From the NCBI RefSeq assembly GCF_020026455.1, contig NZ_JAHHQJ010000005.1, positions 124,001 to 188,000 of the forward strand: a stretch of 64,000 nucleotides of DNA, in the 5' to 3' direction. The stretch is from Alistipes sp. (lineage in GTDB: Bacteria; Bacteroidota; Bacteroidia; Bacteroidales; Rikenellaceae). The position numbers and the translations under genes are program-made. This document shows positions 16,942 through 24,364 of this stretch, piece after piece. Numbering within the stretch: position 1 is the stretch's first letter; each line of letters begins with the position of its first letter. Below the pieces are notes generated by a model, which saw nothing but the letters and a program-made list of their open reading frames with translations, was not told the origin of the DNA and did no database searches.

Positions 16942-17529
16942 TTATTTGATGCGCTCGTAGTACTCACGGGTACGGGTGTCGACACGGATCCGGTCGCCCG
17001 TATTGATGAACAGCGGCACACGGATCGTGGCGCCGTCCTTCGCCGTTGCGGAGTTCACCGTCGCGGGTTTCAGCGAGTTGGTCGACGCCGTGTCGCCCTT
17101 GATACCCGGCTCGGTGTAGATCACCTCCATATCGACGATCGGAGGAAGCTCGGCCGAAAGAACGGCCTCCTTCTCGGTGTGGAACATCACCTCGACGATC
17201 TGACCGTCGGTGATCAGGTCGTAGTTGCTGATCAGGTTCCGGTCGATGTTGATCTCCTCGAAAGTCTCGGTGTGCATGAAGTGGGCTCCCAGGTCATCCT
17301 CATAGGTGAACTGGTAGGGACGGCGCTCAACGCGCACCTGCTCGATCTTCTGGCTTACCGACGAGAAGGTGTTTTCAAGCACACGCCCGTTTTCCAGATT
17401 CTTGAGTTTCGAACGGACGAAGGCAGGGCCCTTGCCCGGTTTGCAGTGCTGGAAATCGACCACAAGGAACGTCTTGCCGTCCATTTCGATACACATGCCG
17501 ATCTTGATGTCAGCTGCTGTAATTGTCAT
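16942..17529 (-). CDS. efp: Translation elongation factor P
   Basis: A 195-residue protein with the three-domain EF-P build. The N-terminal KOW-like domain carries the loop CKPGKGPAFVRSKL, with Lys33 at the tip that reaches the peptidyl-transferase centre. An OB domain and the C-terminal EFP signature (INTGDRIRVDTRTREYYERIK) follow. It rescues ribosomes stalled at polyproline. A weak TAACTTCG box lies about 37 bp upstream. It is on the same strand as, and 109 bp from, the deacetylase gene. Confidence 0.95.
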   Translation of the reverse strand: MTITAADIKIGMCIEMDGKTFLVVDFQHCKPGKGPAFVRSKLKNLENGRVLENTFSSVSQKIEQVRVERRPYQFTYEDDLGAHFMHTETFEEINIDRNLISNYDLITDGQIVEVMFHTEKEAVLSAELPPIVDMEVIYTEPGIKGDTASTNSLKPATVNSATAKDGATIRVPLFINTGDRIRVDTRTREYYERIK

Positions 17530-17638
17530 AGGAATATGGTTTATAATTGTTGTTTTTCAGCGGCGCGAAGTTACGAAAAAAATCCGGAACTTCCTATTCC
17601 CGGAGACTCGCCCCCAGGCAAACGCACGCAGTTGGTTC

Positions 17639-18247
17639 TCAAAGCTCTATCGACTTGCATTTGAGGCCCATCTGACGGATCTTCTCCAGGGTCCGGGGAA
17701 GCGCGTAACGCATGTTGCGGAAGGCTTTTTCGCTGTCGTGGAACACCACGATGGCTCCCGGAGCGAGGTATTTCGTGACGTTCTTCAGACAGGTGCGGGG
17801 CGACAGGCGGCGGTTGTAGTCGCGCGAGATGATGTCCCACATCACCAGTTTGTAGCGCTGGCCCAGAAAACGCGCCTGGGCCGGAGTGATGCGCGCATAG
17901 GGAGGACGGAACAGCTCGCTATGGATCAGATCGTTGGCAAAATCGACGTCCTCCGTATAGCGTTCAAGGCTCATGCACCACCCCTTCTGGTGCGAATAGG
18001 TGTGGTTGCCCACCTTGTGCCCGGCGTCGAGAATGCGCCGGTAGAGGTCGGGGTACATCTCGACGTTTTTACCCAGCACGAAGAACGTCGCCTTGGCATC
18101 GTACTTGTCCAGCGTCGAAAGGATCCACTCCGTGACGCCCGGCGTGGGACCGTCGTCGAAGGTCAGGAACACGCCGTCCGCATCGTCGATCTCCCAGATC
18201 AGGTCCGGCATCAGGCGCCGGATTATTTTTGGCGGTTTCAAACGCAT
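17639..18247 (-). CDS. Polysaccharide deacetylase (NodB-type, carbohydrate esterase 4)
   Basis: A 202-residue CE4 deacetylase. Motif 1 with the catalytic Asp and metal Asp is LTFDDGPTPG. Motif 2 with the metal His pair is HKVGNHTYSHQ. Motif 3 is FRPPYARIT, and the C-terminal motif contains GAIVVFHDSEKA. Likely substrates are peptidoglycan or other N-acetylated glycans. No signal peptide is visible from the chosen ATG at 18247. The frame is open for 24 more codons, but a TATTTTTG box ends 7 bp before this ATG, so the mRNA is probably almost leaderless. Confidence 0.85.
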   Translation of the reverse strand: MRLKPPKIIRRLMPDLIWEIDDADGVFLTFDDGPTPGVTEWILSTLDKYDAKATFFVLGKNVEMYPDLYRRILDAGHKVGNHTYSHQKGWCMSLERYTEDVDFANDLIHSELFRPPYARITPAQARFLGQRYKLVMWDIISRDYNRRLSPRTCLKNVTKYLAPGAIVVFHDSEKAFRNMRYALPRTLEKIRQMGLKCKSIEL

Positions 18248-18254
18248 AATGGGA

Positions 18255-18302
18255 CAAAAATAGTGAAATTCCGCGCCATTTGGAAAAATATACGTATATT
18301 TG
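18255..18302. promoter_or_regulatory. Divergent promoters, deacetylase (-) and DUF4837 gene (+)
   Basis: On the bottom strand TATTTTTG occupies 18255-18262 and ends 7 bp before the deacetylase ATG. On the top strand TATATTTG at 18295-18302 precedes the DUF4837 start by 28 bp. A -33 element is not clear for either. Confidence 0.65.
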
Positions 18303-18330
18303 TGAGAAAGACAATCCAAACCTGACGACT

Positions 18331-19335
18331 ATGAAAACATTTTACCGGACAGCAATTGCAATGCTGATTGTCGCTACGGCAGCAGGTTGCGACGCCTTCA
18401 GGACCCTGAACAATCCCAAAAAAAGCGCTCAGGGAAAACCCTACGAGCTGATCGTGGTATGTCCCCAGGCGGAATGGACGGGCGAAGTCGGAGATTCGCT
18501 GCGCGCGATCTTCACAGCCCCGGTACCCTATCTGAATCAGACAGAGCCGATCTTCGACGTGTTGCGCGTCACCGAACGCGGATTCACGGGCATGGTCGCC
18601 GACCACCGCAATATCCTCAAGGTACTGGTCGATCCGGAACTGAAGGAGACTTCGACCGCCGTGCAGTATGACGTGACGTCCGATCCGCAAATCGTGATGA
18701 CGCTGCAGGGACCCAGCGACGAAGCACTGCTAAAATACCTCTCGGAGAACCGCGAGAACCTCGTTCAGGCTCTCGAAAAGGCCGAGCGCGACCGCACCGT
18801 GAAGGCCAACGAAAAATTTGGCAATCCCGGCATCGAGGCGGCCATCCGCAAAACCTTCGGCGTGGAGATGAAGGTGCCGAAGGGCTACACGCTGGCCGCA
18901 GAGAAGCCCGACTTCATCTGGGCCCGCAACGAGTATCCGACCGCCAGCCAGGGATTCTTCCTCTACTCCTACCCCTACGAAGGCAAGCAGTCGCTCTCGG
19001 AAGAGGCGCTGACAGCAGCCCGCAACAAGTTCGCAGCGATGATTCCCGGCCCGTCGGAGGATTCGTACATGACCACTGCGGACGCATTCGACCCGCACTA
19101 CCGCATGTTCCGCATGGAGGGACGTCTGTGGTGCGAACTCCGCGGATTCTGGGACGTGAAGGGCGACTTCATGGGCGGCCCGTTCGTCAGCTATACGACC
19201 GTGGACACGGCCACCAACCGCGTCCTCACGCTCGACTGCTACGTCTACGCCCCCGATCTGAACAAACCCCACAAGCGCAACTACATGCGGGGCCTCGAAC
19301 ACCTGCTCTACTCGGTGCGTTTCCCCGGGCAGTAG
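18331..19335 (+). CDS. DUF4837 family lipoprotein
   Basis: A 334-residue protein with a lipoprotein signal (MLIVATAAGCDAF, Cys at about residue 20). The mature sequence has landmarks I associate with the Bacteroidota-only family DUF4837: a YELIVVCPQAEW segment, GFTGMVADHRNILKV, and a C-terminal LWCELRGFWDVKGDFMGGPF block. Function is unknown; the family is near-universal in Bacteroidota and presumably envelope-associated. The start at 18331 is set by the promoter at 18295. It is followed 54 bp later by cls. Confidence 0.82.
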   Translation: MKTFYRTAIAMLIVATAAGCDAFRTLNNPKKSAQGKPYELIVVCPQAEWTGEVGDSLRAIFTAPVPYLNQTEPIFDVLRVTERGFTGMVADHRNILKVLVDPELKETSTAVQYDVTSDPQIVMTLQGPSDEALLKYLSENRENLVQALEKAERDRTVKANEKFGNPGIEAAIRKTFGVEMKVPKGYTLAAEKPDFIWARNEYPTASQGFFLYSYPYEGKQSLSEEALTAARNKFAAMIPGPSEDSYMTTADAFDPHYRMFRMEGRLWCELRGFWDVKGDFMGGPFVSYTTVDTATNRVLTLDCYVYAPDLNKPHKRNYMRGLEHLLYSVRFPGQ

Positions 19336-19389
19336 CCCCCGGTGCCGCCGCGGAACTCCCGCCCGCGCGATGAGTAGAAACCGACCGAC

Positions 19390-20805
19390 ATGCAGCAGAT
19401 ACTGACATATGCCTTTCTTGTAATCTACACGGTCACGGTCCTCGGCATCGTTCTGGTCGTCATCACCGACAACCGGAACCCGCTGAAAACCCTGCCTTGG
19501 ATCATTGTGCTGGTATTCGCTCCGGTCGTGGGGCTGGTCTTCTACTTTTTCTTCGGCCAGAACCTCTCCAAGCGGCGCATCATCTCGCGACGCACGCGCA
19601 AACGCATCACCATGCAGCTCGAAGAGGTTCACGACGACGAAGGTCCCGGCATTCCCGACGAGCACCTCCCGCTGGCCCGGCTGCTCGCCACGACAATACA
19701 CTCCGTGCCGCTCTACGGAAGCCGCATCACACCCTACACCGACGGAAAGTCGAAGATGGAGGCCCTGCTGGCCGAAATAGCCCGGGCGAAGCACCACATA
19801 CACATCCAGTATTACATCTTCAGCGACGATGAGACGGGCTGCCGCCTGCGCGACGCGCTGGTCGCAAAGGCCCGGGAAGGGGTCGAGGTGCGCATCCTCT
19901 ACGACGATGTGGGGTGCAGCCGCGTGAAAAAGGCCTTTTTCGAGGGGATGCGCCGCGAGGGAATCGAGGTCTTCGCATTCCTGCACGTCAAGTTCCCGCT
20001 CTTCACCAGCAAGGTCAACTACCGAAACCACCGCAAAATAGCCGTCATCGACGGCTCCATCGGCTTCATCGGCGGCATGAACATCGCCGACCGCTACGTC
20101 TGCGGCACACAGTGGGGGTCGTGGCGCGACACCCACTTCCGGATCGAAGGCAGCGGAGCCGCCGGGTTGCAGGCCTCGTTCCTGAGCGACTGGTCGGCAA
20201 CCACCAAGCGCCACATCGCGGGCTCGGAGTACTACCCCGCGGCGGAGCGCCACACGGAGGGCATGCTGCAGATCGTGCCAAGCGGTCCCTTCGGCAAGTG
20301 GAGAACCCTGCTGCAGGCCGACAGCTACGCCGTCTCGAACGCCCGGAAGCGGATCTGGATACAGACCCCCTACTACCTCCCGTCCGACGTGCTGAACTCG
20401 GCCCTGCAAGTGGCGGCGCTGGCCGGCATCGACGTAAGGCTGATGCTCCCGGCGCGCTCCGACTCGAAGGTCGTGGACCTGGCCTCGCACTCCTATCTCG
20501 ACGACATGATGAAGGCCGGGGCGAAGATTCTATTCTACAAACCCGGCTTCCTCCACTCCAAACTGCTGATCATCGACGACGCACTGACCGTCATCGGATC
20601 GGCGAACATGGATTTCCGCAGTTTCGAACACAATTTCGAGATCAACGCCTTTGTTTACGACCGAGAACTCACGGCCCGCATGAGCGGAGTATTCGAGGAC
20701 GACGCCTCGCGCTGCCACAGCCTGACACCCGGAGAGTGGTTCAACCGGCCGCGGCCGCGCCGCTGGGCGGAGTCGCTGATGCGGGTATTCTCGCCGCTGC
20801 TGTAA
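19390..20805 (+). CDS. cls: Cardiolipin synthase
   Basis: A 471-residue phospholipase-D-type enzyme that joins two phosphatidylglycerols to cardiolipin. Two N-terminal transmembrane helices span about residues 5-60. Two HKD catalytic motifs follow: NYRNHRKIAVIDGSIGFIGG at about 212-231 and FLHSKLLIIDDALTVIGSAN at about 390-409. The C terminus (RPRRWAESLMRVFSPLL) is typical. The length matches bacterial Cls. It ends in a repeat-bearing spacer convergent with the response regulator. Confidence 0.92.
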   Translation: MQQILTYAFLVIYTVTVLGIVLVVITDNRNPLKTLPWIIVLVFAPVVGLVFYFFFGQNLSKRRIISRRTRKRITMQLEEVHDDEGPGIPDEHLPLARLLATTIHSVPLYGSRITPYTDGKSKMEALLAEIARAKHHIHIQYYIFSDDETGCRLRDALVAKAREGVEVRILYDDVGCSRVKKAFFEGMRREGIEVFAFLHVKFPLFTSKVNYRNHRKIAVIDGSIGFIGGMNIADRYVCGTQWGSWRDTHFRIEGSGAAGLQASFLSDWSATTKRHIAGSEYYPAAERHTEGMLQIVPSGPFGKWRTLLQADSYAVSNARKRIWIQTPYYLPSDVLNSALQVAALAGIDVRLMLPARSDSKVVDLASHSYLDDMMKAGAKILFYKPGFLHSKLLIIDDALTVIGSANMDFRSFEHNFEINAFVYDRELTARMSGVFEDDASRCHSLTPGEWFNRPRPRRWAESLMRVFSPLL

Positions 20806-20821
20806 TCCCGACCGAAAGGCA

Positions 20822-20919
20822 GGGCGGGCGGATTGTGCGAAACAGGATGCGGCCCTCGCAGAACGGATCGGGGCGGGCGGATTGCGCAAAACAGGGTTCG
20901 GCCCTCACGGAACGGATCG
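20822..20919. repeat. 49-bp tandem duplication in a convergent spacer
   Basis: Two 49-bp units begin at 20822 and 20871, each opening with GGGCGGGCGGATTG and ending near GAACGGATCG, with a few substitutions. A decayed third unit follows from 20920. The array lies between the 3' ends of cls and the response regulator gene. Confidence 0.8.
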
Positions 20920-21004
20920 GAGGGAGGGACACAGGCCGGAGCGGATTGTTCCGGGGCCGGAGCAATAAGGGGTCATTCGGGGGAACGACCGGGAAAAGCA
21001 GGGT

Positions 21005-21646
21005 CTAAATGTCGACGATGCCGTTGCGGATGGCATAGACCACCAGCGAGGCGGTGTTCTTGCAGCCGGTTTTTTCGAGAATGTTGGCCCGGTGCTTGTC
21101 GACCGTGCGCTTCGAAATGAAAAGTTCGTCGGCGATCTCCTGATTCGACAGCCCCCGGCAGACGGCAACCAGGATTTCACGTTCGCGCGACGAGAGTTGT
21201 TCGTCCGCGGCATCTTCCCGTGTACGCATGCGTCCCGTGAGCGACGAAAGCAGCTGCGGCGAAAAATAACTGCCGCCCGCCGTCACCGTCTCGACAGCCT
21301 CGATCACATCCCCGATGTCGGAATCCTTCAGCAGGAAACCCCGCGCACCGGCCTCGACCATGCGCGAATAGTAACTCTCCTCGCCGAACATCGAGAGCGT
21401 GATGATTTTGAGATCGGGACGCTGGGCCAGTGCCCGCTCGGTAGTGTGCGCTCCGTCCAGCCCCGGCATGGCGAAATCCATGAACACGATATCAGCATCG
21501 AGGCCGCCGAGCATCGCCAGAAACTCCTCGCCGCTGGCGGCCTCGCCGACCACGCGGCATGCGGCGCAACGTTCGAGCAATCCCCGCAGACCGTCGCGGA
21601 AGAGCGAATGGTCGTCGACCAGAACAATCTTGTGCGGTTCCATCAT
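21005..21646 (-). CDS. NarL/LuxR-family response regulator
   Basis: A 213-residue regulator. The receiver domain has the acidic pair DD at residues 11-12, the phospho-acceptor Asp57 in VFMDFAMPG, and Lys in FLLKDSD. The C-terminal LuxR-type helix-turn-helix contains LSSREREILVAVCRGLSNQEIADELFISKRTVDKHRANIL. It overlaps the upstream sensor kinase gene by 4 bp, so the two form a two-component system. The target genes and signal are unknown. Confidence 0.92.
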   Translation of the reverse strand: MMEPHKIVLVDDHSLFRDGLRGLLERCAACRVVGEAASGEEFLAMLGGLDADIVFMDFAMPGLDGAHTTERALAQRPDLKIITLSMFGEESYYSRMVEAGARGFLLKDSDIGDVIEAVETVTAGGSYFSPQLLSSLTGRMRTREDAADEQLSSREREILVAVCRGLSNQEIADELFISKRTVDKHRANILEKTGCKNTASLVVYAIRNGIVDI

Positions 21647-22620
21647 CGGCGGCGTTTGCTGTTACGGTTCAACGGAGCAGGCGCCTCCTGGGTATTGACG
21701 CGGATGGCGGCGCGCATGCCCTTGCCCTTGGCCGAGGCGATGTCGAACGTGCCACCCAGCGAGTTGATGCGCGACGCGATGTTCGAAAGCCCCATGCCGC
21801 AGTCCATCATCGCATGCGGATTGAACCCGCGGCCGTTGTCGGTGTAGTCGAGCGTCAGTTCCGAGCCGTTCTGCGACAGCGAAAGGTTGATCTCGGAACA
21901 GGCGGCATGCTTGAGCGAGTTATTGATCAGCTCGCAGATCACACGGTAGAGAATCACCTCGATGTCGGTGTCGTAACGCTCCGAACGGAGGTTTGTCGTG
22001 AAGCGGATCTTCACGTCGTGCATCGCAGCGCTCTTGTCGATGAAGTTCTGGACACCCCGCGCCAGTCCGAAGTCGTTGAGCACGTGGGGCGAAAGGTTAT
22101 TCGAAATCTCGCGCAGCGAGCGGATCGCCTCGTCGATCACATAGGTCGTATTGTCGATGATCTCGCGCTGCTCGGCATCGCGCTCCTCACGCGCAAGGGC
22201 CGTGAGCGACATTTTGGCCGAAGAGAGCAACGGCCCGAGACCGTCGTGCAGTTCCTTCGAGAAACGAGACCGGGCCTTCTCCTCGGTACGGAGCACGGCC
22301 GTAAGGATGCGTTTGTTGAGCAGCGACCGCTGGCGGTTCAGGCGGTTGATGTATTTGAACAGCTTGTGGGCGTACATCACGCCGATCGACAGGCAGACCG
22401 AAATCACGATCCCCAGATAGCCGAACCACCAGCGGGGAATGATCTCGAAGCCCGAGACGACAAGCAGCTGGATCAGACGCTCGACCGACAGCAGCGAAAA
22501 ACCCACGATGAAAAGAATCCACACCGAATTGTACTTGGTGGTGCGCACCAGCCGGAGGGCATAGCCCGTGGCAACGCACTGGATGACGATGGCAATGACT
22601 AACAGACTCTTGATCAGCAT
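21643..22620 (-). CDS. NarL-type sensor histidine kinase (HisKA_3)
   Basis: A 325-residue membrane kinase. Three hydrophobic segments lie in the first 85 residues (about 3-20, 32-56, 66-84), with almost no periplasmic sensor domain, suggesting that it senses the membrane or an internal cue. A short linker leads to the HisKA_3 dimerisation helix with phospho-acceptor His125 in SKELHDGLGPLLSSAKMSL. The ATPase domain has the N box ICELINNSLKHA and G boxes DNGRGFNP and GMGLSNIASRI. It is the partner of the response regulator directly downstream. Confidence 0.9.
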   Translation of the reverse strand: MLIKSLLVIAIVIQCVATGYALRLVRTTKYNSVWILFIVGFSLLSVERLIQLLVVSGFEIIPRWWFGYLGIVISVCLSIGVMYAHKLFKYINRLNRQRSLLNKRILTAVLRTEEKARSRFSKELHDGLGPLLSSAKMSLTALAREERDAEQREIIDNTTYVIDEAIRSLREISNNLSPHVLNDFGLARGVQNFIDKSAAMHDVKIRFTTNLRSERYDTDIEVILYRVICELINNSLKHAACSEINLSLSQNGSELTLDYTDNGRGFNPHAMMDCGMGLSNIASRINSLGGTFDIASAKGKGMRAAIRVNTQEAPAPLNRNSKRRR

Positions 22621-22651
22621 AGGCGCCGGGATTTGCGGAGGTTATCTATTA

Positions 22652-22659
22652 CAAAGATA
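22652..22659 (-). promoter_or_regulatory. Promoter of the two-component operon
   Basis: Bottom-strand TATCTTTG with a TTGG element 19 bp further upstream, inside the 3' end of surE. It predicts a leader of about 25 nt for the kinase gene. Confidence 0.75.
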
Positions 22660-22662
22660 CGA

Positions 22663-23433
22663 TTATTTCAGCACTTTGCCAAGCTTTTTCAACTGGCCGT
22701 AATCCGTCAGATCGACCTGCACGGGGACCACCGCCACGTACTTGTTGGCCAGGGCCCATTCGTCGGTGTCGACGGCGTCGGGCTCGCTGTTGACGAAGGC
22801 GCCCGTGAGCCAGAAATACTCCCGGCCCCGGGGATCCTCGTGGCGGAAGAACTCCTCGCGCCAGAAGCCGCGGTTCTGACGGCAGAGTTTGATCCCCTTG
22901 AGCTCCCCGACGCTGCCGACCGGAATGTTCACGTTCAGGCACAGCGGCAGTTCGACCGGCGCGGCAAGGAGGTCGCCGACGATCCGCCGGCCATAGGCCA
23001 CTGCGGCCGAGAAGTCGGCGTCGGCGTCGTGGTCGTCGAGCGACAGCCCGACGGCCGGGCAGCCGTAGAAACTGCCCTCGATGGCGGCGCCCATTGTCCC
23101 GGAATAGAGGATGTTGACGGCCGAGTTGGAGCCGTGGTTCACGCCCGAGATCACCAGATCCACACGCTCGTCGCGCAACAGGTAGTCGAAGGCCATTTTG
23201 ACGCAGTCGACCGGAGTTCCCGAGAAAGCGTAAACCGCAAGGTCCTCCTCCTCGCGGATGCGGCGCAAGTAAAGCGGGTTGTACATCGTGATGGCCTGGC
23301 TCATGCCGCTCTGTGTCGTCTCGGGGGCCACAACAACCACCCGCCCGAAGGCCCGCGCGACCTCTATGGCCGCCTCCAGACCCTTCGAATCGTATCCGTC
23401 GTCGTTGGTTACGAGTATCAGTCTTTCATTCAT
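22663..23433 (-). CDS. surE: 5'/3'-nucleotidase SurE
   Basis: A 256-residue survival protein SurE, a metal-dependent nucleoside monophosphate phosphatase. The N-terminal signature is ILVTNDDGYDSKGLEAA with the metal Asp pair. VVAPETTQSGMSQAIT, VISGVNHGSNSAVNILYSGT and MGAAIEGSFYGCPAVGLSL are the other conserved blocks. The ATG at 23433 follows a bottom-strand TATCTTTG box by 19 bp. The 3' end carries the promoter for the downstream kinase gene. Confidence 0.95.
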   Translation of the reverse strand: MNERLILVTNDDGYDSKGLEAAIEVARAFGRVVVVAPETTQSGMSQAITMYNPLYLRRIREEEDLAVYAFSGTPVDCVKMAFDYLLRDERVDLVISGVNHGSNSAVNILYSGTMGAAIEGSFYGCPAVGLSLDDHDADADFSAAVAYGRRIVGDLLAAPVELPLCLNVNIPVGSVGELKGIKLCRQNRGFWREEFFRHEDPRGREYFWLTGAFVNSEPDAVDTDEWALANKYVAVVPVQVDLTDYGQLKKLGKVLK

Positions 23434-23452
23434 CGTTCAAATCGTTTTCCCG

Positions 23453-23523
23453 CAAAGATACGAATAATATCGCGCTTTTTTCATGCAATAGTTGCACGGT
23501 TCGGAAAATTCTTCCTATCTTTG
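23453..23523. promoter_or_regulatory. Divergent promoters, surE (-) and rplS (+)
   Basis: Bottom strand: TATCTTTG at 23453-23460 drives surE. Top strand: TTG at 23492-23494 and TATCTTTG at 23516-23523, 21 bp apart, drive rplS. The rplS transcript would have a leader of about 160 nt, which includes a small hairpin (ACGGG/CCCGT near 23613-23629). Confidence 0.75.
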
Positions 23524-23688
23524 CAGTCCCTTTCGGGCGTATATCAACCTCTTTCATTGGGCGCTACGGCGGATGCGGACGGCGGACGGCAACGGAAACC
23601 TCGTCTGCGGGATTACGGGCAAAGGACCCGTATGGTAGCCTCGGCGCAGCGGGAATGTCGAATGCGAAACACAAAAATTGTTGCAACA

Positions 23689-24069
23689 ATGAACAAAGAC
23701 GCAATCATCAAGCTCGTCAACGAGCAGATGTGGCCCAAGACGGACGTCGACGTGCCGTCGTTCAAGGCAGGTGACACGATCACCGTCTCCTACAAGATCA
23801 TCGAGGGAAACAAGGAGCGCGTGCAGAGCTTCCGCGGTGTGGTTATCCAGATCAAGGGCTCGGGCAAGACCAAGATGTTCACGATCCGCAAGATTTCGAA
23901 CGGCGTGGGCGTGGAGCGTATCTTCCCCCTCTACTCGCCTCACATCGACAAGATCGAGGTCAACAAGATCGGTGTCGTACGCCGTGCGCGCATCTACTAC
24001 CTGCGCGACCTGACCGGCAAGAAGGCCCGCATCAAGGAGAAGCGCATGACCCGCACGGAGAAGAAATAA
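23689..24069 (+). CDS. rplS: 50S ribosomal protein L19
   Basis: A 126-residue ribosomal protein that bridges 50S and 30S subunits. The sequence is typical: PSFKAGDTITVSYKIIEGNKERVQSFRGVVI, then FTIRKISNGVGVERIFPLYSP and VVRRARIYYLRDLTGKKARIKE. I use the ATG at 23689 (MNKDAIIKLV); an in-frame ATG at 23662 would add nine residues and is less typical. A long leader and a strong terminator flank it, so it looks monocistronic. Confidence 0.96.
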   Translation: MNKDAIIKLVNEQMWPKTDVDVPSFKAGDTITVSYKIIEGNKERVQSFRGVVIQIKGSGKTKMFTIRKISNGVGVERIFPLYSPHIDKIEVNKIGVVRRARIYYLRDLTGKKARIKEKRMTRTEKK

Positions 24070-24085
24070 TCCCGCGGTCGGAAAG

Positions 24086-24122
24086 AAAAACAGGATGCCT
24101 TTTCAGGCATCCTGTTTTTTTG
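24086..24122 (+). terminator. Terminator of rplS
   Basis: A long stem (AAAACAGGATGCCT with AGGCATCCTGTTTT) with a TTTC loop and a tract of seven T, starting 17 bp after the stop. Confidence 0.95.
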
Positions 24123-24164
24123 TATCCGGGGGGGGGCCGGCCGACTCGTCGGCAATGCCACCGG

Positions 24165-24266
24165 CGGGTCGGGGCGGCATAGGGAACCGACAGGGGCGTC
24201 GGAGGACGAGGCCACCGGGTCGGGACAGGGCTGGGAACCGACCGGGAAGTTGGAGGACGAGGCCGG
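24165..24266. repeat. 51-bp tandem duplication
   Basis: Two 51-bp units, 24165-24215 and 24216-24266, each starting CGGGTCGGG and ending GGAGGACGAGGCC, with about a dozen differences between them. They lie in the spacer between the rplS and MFS terminators, so they seem outside any transcript needed for expression. Confidence 0.75.
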
Positions 24267-24281
24267 CGGGGATTTGAACAA

Positions 24282-24329
24282 GTGCGGCGCGGACGGGAAG
24301 TACCGAAGTACGTCCCATTCGCGCCGCAC
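24282..24329 (-). terminator. Long UUCG-capped hairpin downstream of the MFS gene
   Basis: Read on the bottom strand, GTGCGGCGCG and GTAC pair with GTAC and CGCGCCGCAC around a C(TTCG)G tetraloop, giving a stem of about 20 bp with a small internal mismatch. There is no T tract directly after it, so it may act as an RNA-stabilising 3' end or a processed terminator. Confidence 0.6.
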
Positions 24330-24364
24330 GAGACAAGGGCAAAAACACCCTCCCAAAGCGGAAA

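Noticed and set aside
24265..24285. Bottom-strand GTTCAAATCCCCGCC resembling the T arm and 3' end of a tRNA
   Set aside because: The five bases that should pair to close the T stem do not match, and no anticodon or D arm is found beside it.
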